Source: Gammaproteobacteria bacterium
GTDB taxonomy: Bacteria > Pseudomonadota > Gammaproteobacteria > UBA9214
Length of the DNA stretch: 6,245 nt
Reading direction: 5' to 3'
NCBI GenBank assembly: GCA_030635865.1
Contig: DAOVYA010000097.1
Location: 1-6,245 of the forward strand
Shown here: positions 1-5,373 of the stretch, in pieces
Numbering within the stretch: the stretch's first letter is position 1
Layout of the letters: the number at the start of each line of letters is the position of its first letter
The notes under the pieces: model-generated
The model's input: the letters and a program-made list of their open reading frames with translations, nothing else
Database searches by the model: none
What the model was told of the DNA's origin: nothing
Program-made: the position numbers and the translations under genes

Positions 1-145
1 AGGGGTAGGTATAGGGTCGGACTTTTGATGCTGGAACGGTAACTTTTGGGGTAATAGAGGACATTCACCGGATACACAACCCCCCTGTTAGTTGCGGGTT
101 TCTGGATGGCAACTATCGGCCAACTCCGGACCTTTGGCACAATGC

Positions 146-166
146 AAAATGGCGACCGAAGTCGCC
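146..166 (-). terminator. Intrinsic terminator after the VPLPA-CTERM gene
   Basis: Read on the minus strand, a perfect 6-bp stem GGCGAC/GTCGCC (151-166) closes a TTCG loop, giving the very stable cUUCGg tetraloop, and is followed by ATTTTGC. It starts about 25 nt past the stop codon of the secreted-protein gene. The T run is short (four), so termination may be partial. Bases 1-145 beyond it hold no open reading frame or RNA that I recognise. Confidence 0.6.
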
Positions 167-191
167 GTTCCTATTGATATTACTCTAATGG

Positions 192-761
192 TTAGGCCGC
201 TTGCTTGCGTCTTGCAATTCCTATCAAACTGAGAAGGCCTGAGCCGAAGAGCCAAGCCGCGGCCGGGATGGGGATGGCGCTACCGTAGGCTGAAACGTGT
301 GAGGTCTCCGCAGTGCAGTTAGTAGGTCTATCGCAATTGAAGTCCTCACTAAACTCGCGCTCGAAGAAATAATACCCCTCTGCGTCATTGAACAAGATCT
401 GTGTGTCCCAATCGTACACGCTGTACCACTTGGCGGCCTTCTCGACAATAACCTGGGGCGTTAAGCCCGTATAAGTGAATCGCACTTCGCCACCGATTGT
501 ATCGGTGAACAGCGTCACTTCCAGGGTACCAAAGTCAGTGCTTCCGCCTGCTCCGGGCCCAAGGTTATCTGGGACATCATCTTTCGCGAACAGCGTATCA
601 TCGAACAGCACGTCAAGAGCGACTGAAATTTCGTCAACATCGCAGAGCGGATCAGTTAAATCGTTGCCAGCACCGGTACAGATGTAGGCTGAAGCCTGAC
701 CGGATACAAGCCCCAGCAGACCAAGGCCGCTAATTAATGCAATAGACTTGAGATTAACCAC
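192..761 (-). CDS. Small secreted protein with VPLPA/PEP-CTERM-type sorting signal
   Basis: A 189-residue protein of unknown function that appears to be exported and then anchored or processed by an exosortase. Residues 1-25 form a signal peptide (Lys4, hydrophobic core, likely cleavage after ASA). The C-terminus has the three-part sorting signal: IPIPAAAW at 163-170, a hydrophobic helix to about 182, then the basic ARRKQAA. This matches the VPLPA-CTERM variant of the PEP-CTERM family, whose members go to exosortases in organisms that make exopolysaccharide or biofilm matrix. The middle is acidic, and four cysteines (28, 40, 143, 149) could form two disulfides. No other domain is recognised. 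The start is GTG at 759-761: an in-frame TGA lies 9 nt upstream, and an AGAG ribosome-binding site sits 9 nt before the GTG. No exosortase gene is in view. The sorting signal is clear; the function is not. Confidence 0.85.
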   Translation of the reverse strand: MVNLKSIALISGLGLLGLVSGQASAYICTGAGNDLTDPLCDVDEISVALDVLFDDTLFAKDDVPDNLGPGAGGSTDFGTLEVTLFTDTIGGEVRFTYTGLTPQVIVEKAAKWYSVYDWDTQILFNDAEGYYFFEREFSEDFNCDRPTNCTAETSHVSAYGSAIPIPAAAWLFGSGLLSLIGIARRKQAA

Positions 762-811
762 TACAATTCACTCTTTTTGATAGCTGGTTTTTAAAAGCCA
801 CCCCCCCAATA

Positions 812-955
812 AAGGCATTGTTTATATTTAGAGCAGGCTAAACACCCACTTTGGGTCAAACCTTGCCCCTGTATTAAAGTGTAGACAACTTCTGACCAGC
901 TGCTCGTGAAGGTCTGCTTTGGGTCGGAAGTCGCCGTTAAGTCATTGTTTATATT
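812..955. repeat. 17-nt direct repeat, two copies 127 bp apart
   Basis: AAGGCATTGTTTATATT at 812-828 recurs as AAGTCATTGTTTATATT at 939-955, a 16 of 17 match. Between them, CTTTGGGTC occurs twice (849-857 and 917-925). The order of the two motifs differs between the copies, so this is not a simple tandem duplication. The function is unknown; it may be the edge of a dispersed repeat, or paired sites upstream of the secreted-protein gene. Confidence 0.55.
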
Positions 956-1039
956 AGGGTCCACTAAACGTCCGAGATGAAGTCGTTTCCCGACATTCAT
1001 AATGTTTCTCAATAAGTTACCAATAAACATCGAACAATG

Positions 1040-1225
1040 TTGCGCAAGCGCCAGTTTTTGCGAGAAGCGTAGTTACGTAGGATGGATAAAGGAGCAAAGC
1101 GACATACCCGTCCTACATACTATGGGCTTAAGATTTACATCCCGTAGGCGCAGCCGAGCATCGCAGCGAAAACCGGATGAAGCTTGCGCCTGTTTGAGCG
1201 AAGCGAGTTGCGCAAGCGCCGGTTT
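1040..1225. repeat. Direct repeat TTGCGCAAGCGCC(A/G)GTTTT
   Basis: The 13-mer TTGCGCAAGCGCC occurs at 1040-1052 and again at 1208-1220, and in both copies is followed by a purine and GTTTT. The second copy forms the right arm of the hairpin at 1169-1226. The first has no left arm, so it looks like a broken or partial copy of the same repeat unit. Confidence 0.65.
1077..1116. repeat. REP-like imperfect palindrome with GTAGGA ends
   Basis: GTAGGA (1077-1082) pairs with TCCTAC (1111-1116). The arms extend inward with mismatches (GTAGGATGGATAA against ATACCCGTCCTAC), around a core containing GGAGCAAAGCGAC. Short palindromes headed by GTAG are typical of REP elements moved by REP-associated tyrosine transposases. 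No such transposase gene is in this window, so the assignment rests on shape and on the GTAG head. Confidence 0.55.
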
Positions 1226-1226
1226 T
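1169..1226. repeat. Long two-step hairpin, possible bidirectional terminator
   Basis: AAAACCGG (1169-1176) pairs perfectly with CCGGTTTT (1219-1226). Further in, GCTTGCGC (1182-1189) pairs perfectly with GCGCAAGC (1210-1217), with an asymmetric internal loop (ATGAA against G). The apical 20 nt contain the mirrored GAGCGAAGCGAG. As the stem ends in TTTT on either strand, it could end transcription from the transporter operon, but the T run is inside the stem, so this role is only a guess. Confidence 0.6.
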
Positions 1227-1243
1227 CTTATGCTGCTGGATCG

Positions 1244-1284
1244 GCGCCCCGCCGGGAAGCATTCAGATATTCCCTGCGAGGCGC
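1244..1284. repeat. Imperfect hairpin, 13 of 15 bp paired
   Basis: GCGCCCCGCCGGGAA (1244-1258) faces TTCCCTGCGAGGCGC (1270-1284) across an 11-nt loop, with two mismatches. It is GC-rich and lies next to the CCTACGGGA end of the surrounding element. On the minus strand this arm reads as GTAGG followed by CGCGCCTCGC, a layout like that of REP units in other gammaproteobacteria. Confidence 0.55.
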
Positions 1285-1326
1285 GGTTCCTACGGGAGTT
1301 TCAGGGGTCACCTGATAATTGATGGT

Positions 1327-1396
1327 CTCTGTGTACTCTGTGCTCTCTGTGGCAAATATTTTTTGTTCTTTCTTTGCGCCTGTGCGTCTTTGCGCG
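1327..1396. repeat. Short tandem blocks: three CTCTGTG 9-mers and three GCG 8-mers
   Basis: Three 9-nt units share CTCTGTG: CTCTGTGTA (1327-1335), CTCTGTGCT (1336-1344) and CTCTGTGGC (1345-1353). After an AT-rich spacer come three 8-nt units with a central GCG: TTTGCGCC (1373-1380), TGTGCGTC (1381-1388) and TTTGCGCG (1389-1396). The block starts just beyond the transporter stop codon, so it would form its 3' untranslated region. I recall similar strings between genes of unrelated environmental bacteria, but cannot verify this here. Confidence 0.6.
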
Positions 1397-1415
1397 AGTT
1401 TTTCTTTTTCGGATG

Positions 1416-2681
1416 TTAACTATCTGCTTTCAGGATTCCTGTCTCGCCCTCAAGCTGACCTATGATTACAGCGCCACAGGAATCGCTGAATACATTCACG
1501 CTGGTCCTCAGCATATCCAGGATACGATCAACAGCGAGGATCAGCCCGACGGCCTCAACTGGCAGACCGATCGCAGTGAGTATGATCGTAATGGCAACCA
1601 GGCTGGCTGCCGGTATGCCTGCCACACCGATAGATGTGAGCAAGGCCACCAATACAACCGTGAACTGCGTCGCCAGGTTGAGTTCCAGGCCATAGGCCTG
1701 GGCAATAAACATGGCCGCAACACATTCGTACAGGGCGGTCCCGTCCATATTAACGGTGGCGCCCAGAGGCAGTACAAAACTGCTGGTACGGTTGGAAACC
1801 CCGGCGTTCCTGGTCACGCATTCCAAGGTTACCGGCAAGGTTGCCGATGAAGATGCCGTTGAAAATGAGGTCAACAGGGCAGGAACCATGGCCCGGTAGT
1901 GCCTGGCCGGGTTGACCCTGCCGACCAGCACAAGCAGTAGAGGCAATACAATCAGAAAATGTGCGGCCAGCGCCAAAAGCACGGTGAGAAAAAATGCCAG
2001 TAAAGGCTCAAGTGCGGCAAAACCGGTTGATGCCACGACCTTCGCAACCAGCGCGAAGACGCCAACGGGCGCAAACAGCATGACCCATTCCGTGATTCTC
2101 ATCATTACGTCAAACACGCCCTGCCAGAAATCCTGTAAGACCTTCCCTCCCGGTCCGGTAATACGTGACATAAAATAGCCGAATAACAGGCTGAAAAATA
2201 TCAGCCCCAGCATCTGGCCCTGGGCTGCGGCTGCCACAATATTGGTCGGAACCATGCGCAGGAATATCTCGACAACATCTTCAACGCCACGGCCAGCCAC
2301 CCGTTCTTCAATTGAGCCAATATCCTCGGACTGGGGCAGGATCGCCCTGGCAGGCTCACCATCCACGATCCCGGGCGCAATAATGTTCACCAGCAACATG
2401 CCGACAAGAATCGCAAACAGGCTGGTCGTCATGTAATACAAGAGCGTTTTACCGCCAAGCCGCCCCATGGCGCCGCTGGCACCAACCCCGGCTATGCCGG
2501 TAATGATGGATGATACGATCAGGGGAACGATGAGCATTTTCAGGGCATTCAGGAACAACGTACCCAGGAAGGAATAAATATCAAAAAAACGGATCCCCAG
2601 AACACCGGCATCCATGCCCGTGGCAAGACCGATGATAACGGCCAGTAGCAACGCAATCAGGATCTGCCAGTGCAGCTTCAT
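1416..2681 (-). CDS. Dicarboxylate/amino acid:cation symporter (glutamate/aspartate type)
   Basis: A complete 421-residue inner-membrane transporter of the DAACS/SDF family (the GltPh and EAAT fold), which takes up acidic amino acids or C4-dicarboxylates with Na+ or H+. The family motifs are all present in order: serine-rich hairpin 1 SSSATLP (277-283), NMDGT of TM7 (311-315), hairpin 2 AGIPAAS (354-360), and TM8 with Asp389, Arg392, Thr393 and Asn396. The last four match the substrate-binding residues of GltPh, and Arg392 favours an acidic side chain over neutral substrates. Glu319 follows NMDGTALY, as in the proton-coupled eukaryotic carriers, where GltPh has Gln. The hydrophobic segments cover most of the length, as expected for eight TMs and two re-entrant hairpins. 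A GGGG ribosome-binding site lies 5 nt before the ATG. The gene starts 50 nt after ppiD with no terminator between them. The exact substrate and coupling ion are inferred. Confidence 0.93.
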   Translation of the reverse strand: MKLHWQILIALLLAVIIGLATGMDAGVLGIRFFDIYSFLGTLFLNALKMLIVPLIVSSIITGIAGVGASGAMGRLGGKTLLYYMTTSLFAILVGMLLVNIIAPGIVDGEPARAILPQSEDIGSIEERVAGRGVEDVVEIFLRMVPTNIVAAAAQGQMLGLIFFSLLFGYFMSRITGPGGKVLQDFWQGVFDVMMRITEWVMLFAPVGVFALVAKVVASTGFAALEPLLAFFLTVLLALAAHFLIVLPLLLVLVGRVNPARHYRAMVPALLTSFSTASSSATLPVTLECVTRNAGVSNRTSSFVLPLGATVNMDGTALYECVAAMFIAQAYGLELNLATQFTVVLVALLTSIGVAGIPAASLVAITIILTAIGLPVEAVGLILAVDRILDMLRTSVNVFSDSCGAVIIGQLEGETGILKADS

Positions 2682-2731
2682 AGAAACCCCGAGACTAGTG
2701 TGATGTAGCGGGTAGCGTGTACCACGCCTTG

Positions 2732-4645
2732 CTACTGTCGATCTTCGTTGTCCGGTATATGGATCGTTGCTTTTTCATCCAGGGCAGCCATTGCAGCAAC
2801 CATGCCCACTTGACCCTGAACTTTGCCTAACTCCTGCCGGAGCTGCATGCGTGTAGACGCGTCCAGGGTATCAAACTGACCTTCATTGACTTCCTCCAGC
2901 AGGACAAGTGCATAATTTCCATTACTCATCACAAAACCATCTGCAATGATCTGCCCGTCACCTGGCGTGGCCAGTGAAAACACCTTTTGTACAAGACTTT
3001 TCTGCGGTGTCGAGGCATTTCGGCCAAGCAATTCCGTCTGCCCTGCTTCAAGCGTCTGTTCACTGGCAATCTTTTCAAGCGCAACACCAGCTTGTAAGGA
3101 CACCAGCAATTCTTCACCTTTTGCTTTTGCCAAAGCCCGCGCCCGTTCATCCTGTAAACGCTGCCTGATAATATCGCCAACATCTTCAAACGATTTCTGC
3201 GCAGGTTTCTGATGATCAGACACACGCAGTACCAGAATATGATCCTCGTCCACTTCAACAGTATTGCTGTTATTGCCTCCCAGCAATACATCCTCGCTGA
3301 AGGCGGCTTCAACAACTACAGCGTGTTCCCCGATACCCGGACCTTCATCAGCACTTATCCAGTCACTTTCCCGTATCTGCAGGCCAAGCACACTGGCAGC
3401 TTCCTGCAGTGTATCCGGGTGCTCGAATGCCAGGTTGGCAAGGACTTCCGCTTGCTCAAAAAAAAGATCGCCGCGCTCTTCGCTCAGCAACTGGTCGGCC
3501 AGTGATTCCCTGACGTCCTCAAACGGCTTGACAGTTTCCGGTTTGATCCCGAGCAGTTCGATAATATGCAGACCATAGGAGGATCTGACGGGCTCGCTTC
3601 GATCGCCCACCTGCATATCAAAAACGGCTTTTTCAAATTCCGCGGCCATAATGCCGCGCCCAAAAAAACCGAGATCACCACCACTGGATGCCGAACCAGG
3701 GTCTTCAGAAGCCTCCCTGGCAACGGCATCAAAGGCTTCGCCTGCATCAAGCCGTTTTACGATCTCTGCGGCTTTGCTGGTGGTCTTCCCGATGCTTTCC
3801 TCATCCGTGCCCTGAAATGTCACCAGGATATGGCGTGCGTGACGTTCTTCCCCGGTGGTGAAACGTCCGGATTCTTCATTATAGAGTGACCGTAGCTCGG
3901 CTTCACTCGGTTCGGCGCCCACCTTGAGCTTCGCGGCCTCCAGCTCCAGGTATTGCACCTTCACGCGCTCCGGGCTCATATATTCCTGACCATGAGTCTC
4001 ATAGTATTGCTCAACATCCGGGGCTTCTATCTTCACCAGGTCGTTAAAACCCGAGACCGGCAGAATTAAATAGCTGAAACGCCGCTGCTGCCCTTGCAAA
4101 CGATAAGCCAACTCAAGCTCTTCAGTTGTTGGAGCCGCGGTTTTTACTATTCCCGAGCGAAACTGCGCGGACATGATGTTCCGTCGCAATTGCCCTTCAA
4201 ACTCGGACGGGGTCATACCCTGGTTAGACAGTGCCAGTTCATAACGCTGCTTTGAAAATTTGCCATTACTCTTGAAAACCCTCATGGAACTGATTTGCGC
4301 GGCAAGCTGTTGGTCACTGGCAGCAAAGCCTCCGCCAAAGGCTTCCTGAAACAACAATTCTTCATTGATCAACTGCCCGAGGGCACTCTTCCTCAGCTGG
4401 GCTTCGTTGATCATGTCAGGATCAAGTGTGCTGCCCATCGTGTCCTCCAGACGATTCCTGAGATTCTGGTAGGCAGCATCCTCCTGTCTTGTACTTATCT
4501 CAACGCCATTAACAGAAGCTGCATAGCTGGCTGCATCGCTGCCCAGGTAGGAATTAAGCCCAAAGAATGCAAATGCGATGAAGAGGATGCCGAGGATAAA
4601 CCAGCCAACTACCCCCATTACGCGTTCTCGAATTGCCAGTAACAT
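2732..4645 (-). CDS. ppiD: PpiD-like membrane-anchored periplasmic chaperone with parvulin domain
   Basis: A complete 637-residue protein, close to the usual PpiD length (623 in E. coli). It helps newly exported proteins fold as they leave the Sec translocon. A short cytoplasmic N-terminus is followed by one TM anchor (about 11-31), a SurA_N-type chaperone region (about 40-200), the parvulin peptidyl-prolyl isomerase domain (about 266-367), and a C-terminal helical chaperone region. The parvulin motifs are intact: RHILV with His272, GGDLGFFGRG (322-331), Met333, Phe337 and the closing YGLHII with His360. The residues after 490 are rich in charged helices. Position downstream of lon and hupB is the conserved one. 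The gene has only a weak GGGA ribosome-binding site 9 nt before the ATG, and no clear promoter in the short gap after the tRNA terminator. Confidence 0.95.
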   Translation of the reverse strand: MLLAIRERVMGVVGWFILGILFIAFAFFGLNSYLGSDAASYAASVNGVEISTRQEDAAYQNLRNRLEDTMGSTLDPDMINEAQLRKSALGQLINEELLFQEAFGGGFAASDQQLAAQISSMRVFKSNGKFSKQRYELALSNQGMTPSEFEGQLRRNIMSAQFRSGIVKTAAPTTEELELAYRLQGQQRRFSYLILPVSGFNDLVKIEAPDVEQYYETHGQEYMSPERVKVQYLELEAAKLKVGAEPSEAELRSLYNEESGRFTTGEERHARHILVTFQGTDEESIGKTTSKAAEIVKRLDAGEAFDAVAREASEDPGSASSGGDLGFFGRGIMAAEFEKAVFDMQVGDRSEPVRSSYGLHIIELLGIKPETVKPFEDVRESLADQLLSEERGDLFFEQAEVLANLAFEHPDTLQEAASVLGLQIRESDWISADEGPGIGEHAVVVEAAFSEDVLLGGNNSNTVEVDEDHILVLRVSDHQKPAQKSFEDVGDIIRQRLQDERARALAKAKGEELLVSLQAGVALEKIASEQTLEAGQTELLGRNASTPQKSLVQKVFSLATPGDGQIIADGFVMSNGNYALVLLEEVNEGQFDTLDASTRMQLRQELGKVQGQVGMVAAMAALDEKATIHIPDNEDRQ

Positions 4646-4690
4646 ATATCAATATCCCGGGATCATTAATAAAGAGTCGTAAATCAGAGC

Positions 4691-4725
4691 ATAAACACAA
4701 AGAAAGGGCACCTTCCGGTGCCCTT
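4691..4725 (-). terminator. Intrinsic terminator of the hupB-tRNA unit
   Basis: On the minus strand, AAGGGCACC and GGTGCCCTT (4704-4725) form a perfect 9-bp stem capped by GGAA, a GNRA tetraloop. It is followed by TCTTTGTGTTTAT, a T-rich tail. It begins 12 nt after the CCA end of tRNA-Asp and lies upstream of ppiD, so it should separate the tRNA transcript from the ppiD transcript. Confidence 0.85.
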
Positions 4726-4737
4726 CAGGTTTCACAA

Positions 4738-4814
4738 TGGCGGAGTGGACGGGACTCGAACCCGCGACCCCCGGCGTGACAGGCCGGTATTCTAACCAGC
4801 TGAACTACCACTCC
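4738..4814 (-). tRNA. tRNA-Asp (anticodon GUC)
   Basis: A 77-nt gene with the CCA end encoded. The acceptor arms GGAGTGG and CCACTCC pair perfectly (7 bp) with discriminator G. The anticodon stem CCGGC/GCCGG holds the loop CTGTCAC with GTC at 4778-4780, and the T arm has the expected GGTTCGAGTCC. The sequence is nearly identical to E. coli tRNA-Asp, including the G discriminator and GUC anticodon that aspartyl-tRNA synthetase reads. It lies 7 nt after tRNA-Val and is the last gene of its transcript. Confidence 0.98.
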
Positions 4815-4821
4815 AGATCCT

Positions 4822-4897
4822 TGGTGGGTGCTGAGGGGATCGAACCCCCGACATTCGCCTTGTAAGGGCGACGCTCTCCCAGCTGAGCTAAGCACCC
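4822..4897 (-). tRNA. tRNA-Val (anticodon UAC)
   Basis: A 76-nt gene with encoded CCA. GGGTGCT pairs with AGCACCC (7 bp), the discriminator is A, the D arm reads TTAGCTCAGCTGGGAGAGC, and the anticodon stem TCGCC/GGCGA carries the loop CTTACAA with TAC at 4862-4864. The T loop is TTCGATC. It closely matches E. coli tRNA-Val(UAC). Its 5' end is only 9 nt past the hupB stop codon, so RNase P cleavage here would also create the 3' end of the hupB mRNA. Confidence 0.98.
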
Positions 4898-4906
4898 GAA
4901 GGCGCG

Positions 4907-5179
4907 CTAGTTTACGGCATCCTTGAAGGCTTTGCCAGCCTTGAAACCAGGCGATTTGGACGCGTTGATCTGAATCGTTTCACCCGTCTGCGGGTTGCGG
5001 CCTGTCCTTGCCGCACGGTCACGCACAGTGAAAGTACCGAAGCCTACCAGGCCTACCTGGTCACCCCTGCCAAGGGTGGCAACAATTGTGTCGAGTACAG
5101 CTTCTGTTGCACTGGTGGCATCATTCCTTGAAAGTCCTGTTGCGCCGGCTACAGCATCAATTAATTCAGATTTATTCAT
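4907..5179 (-). CDS. hupB: DNA-binding protein HU-beta
   Basis: A complete 90-residue histone-like protein that bends and compacts nucleoid DNA, usually as a dimer with itself or HU-alpha. It begins [10 protein letters not shown] and ends [10 protein letters not shown], the same ends and the same length as E. coli HU-beta. The HU signature (46-66, GFGTF through [10 protein letters not shown]) is intact, and the DNA-binding arm RNPQTGE (61-67) carries Pro63, the residue that intercalates between base pairs. I chose the ATG at 5179: it gives the standard length and sits 9 nt after GAGG. An in-frame ATG three codons upstream (5188) touches that GAGG, so it cannot use it. The gene follows lon, as in other gammaproteobacteria, and leads directly into two tRNAs. 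Confidence 0.97.
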   Translation of the reverse strand: MNKSELIDAVAGATGLSRNDATSATEAVLDTIVATLGRGDQVGLVGFGTFTVRDRAARTGRNPQTGETIQINASKSPGFKAGKAFKDAVN

Positions 5180-5188
5180 TTCAGGCAT

Positions 5189-5192
5189 CCTC
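5189..5192 (-). promoter_or_regulatory. hupB ribosome-binding site (GAGG)
   Basis: GAGG lies 9 nt before the ATG at 5179, a normal spacing, and directly abuts the ATG at 5188, leaving no spacing. It therefore decides the start in favour of the shorter, 90-residue protein. Confidence 0.7.
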
Positions 5193-5199
5193 GGTGTAA

Positions 5200-5229
5200 T
5201 ATAAAGTTTAATACAGGTACCAGACTCAA
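5200..5229 (-). promoter_or_regulatory. Possible sigma-70 promoter for hupB
   Basis: Since lon ends in a strong terminator, hupB needs its own promoter within 5180-5307. The best pair I find on the minus strand is TTGAGT (5224-5229) and TTTATA (5200-5205), 18 nt apart. Weakness: transcription would then start about at the GAGG, leaving almost no leader. A promoter further upstream is equally possible. Confidence 0.3.
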
Positions 5230-5307
5230 TACCCGCTCCCCTGAGCCACTACCCCCTGTGGCCCCACTTCACTAATCAGGCAGTATTAAAGCACAGTTAA
5301 TCAAAGC

Positions 5308-5351
5308 AAAAAACCCGCCGGCACCAGAATCAAGTACTGGCTGCCGGCGGG
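5308..5351 (-). terminator. Strong intrinsic terminator of lon
   Basis: On the minus strand a 9-bp GC-rich stem, CCCGCCGGC paired with GCCGGCGGG (outer arms 5314-5322 and 5343-5351), continues through one A-T pair and, past a single-base bulge, a 4-bp stem (CCAG/CTGG), to a 9-nt loop. Six T follow directly (5308-5313). It lies 22 nt past the lon stop codon and is the clearest terminator in the window. Confidence 0.92.
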
Positions 5352-5373
5352 CTATCACTCAATTGCAGTCCGA

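Larger units (their letters stand above)
1140..1297. repeat. 158-bp nested inverted-repeat element (BIME/MITE-like)
   Basis: A perfect 9-bp inverted repeat, TCCCGTAGG (1140-1148) and CCTACGGGA (1289-1297), bounds a 158-bp block. Inside it are two independent hairpins (1169-1226 and 1244-1284). Both outer arms read GTAGG going inward, so the block can be seen as two REP-like units facing each other, as in a bacterial interspersed mosaic element. It has no coding capacity. I see no clear target-site duplication beside the ends. Whether it moves or is transcribed cannot be told from one copy. Confidence 0.5.
762..1415. other. Repeat-rich intergenic region without genes
   Basis: This 654-nt stretch lies between the transporter stop codon and the secreted-protein gene. 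It has open frames of 79 and 106 codons, but both run through palindromic and direct repeats, lack a convincing ribosome-binding site, and resemble no family I know. The content is best read as layered repeats, listed separately. The part nearest the secreted-protein gene (762-960) must hold its promoter. A TATAAA on the minus strand (821-826) is a possible -10 box, but I see no good -35 partner. A run of seven C (801-807; G7 in the transcript sense) lies about 40 nt upstream of the GTG start. Confidence 0.7.

Noticed and set aside
844..856. ACCCA-CTT-TGGGT as an operator
   Set aside because: A 5-bp inverted repeat is likely by chance in a region of this size, and it overlaps the repeated CTTTGGGTC motif.
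791..1030. 79-codon minus-strand frame upstream of the secreted-protein gene
   Set aside because: It spans the 17-nt direct repeats and the G7 tract, shows no recognisable motif, and has no supported start.
1002..1322. 106-codon plus-strand frame starting ATG at 1002
   Set aside because: It runs through the GTAGG palindromes and hairpins, has no clear ribosome-binding site, and its arginine/serine/cysteine-rich product follows the repeat composition. It looks like the spurious proteins often predicted over such repeats.
1327..1396. CRISPR array
   Set aside because: Units are 8-9 nt with no unique spacers of regular length and no cas genes; this is a short tandem repeat.
1374..1850. 158-codon plus-strand frame
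   Set aside because: It is mostly antisense to the transporter C-terminus, whose motifs prove the minus-strand frame real. Its start lies in the TTTGCG tandem block.
2682..2731. Terminator between ppiD and the transporter
   Set aside because: Only a 5-bp stem (GCGTG/CACGC) with a 3-nt loop and no T run is present, which is not enough to stop transcription.
5180..5188. HU start three codons upstream (MPEM...)
   Set aside because: The GAGG directly abuts this ATG, giving no usable spacing, and HU-beta normally starts MNKS with 90 residues.
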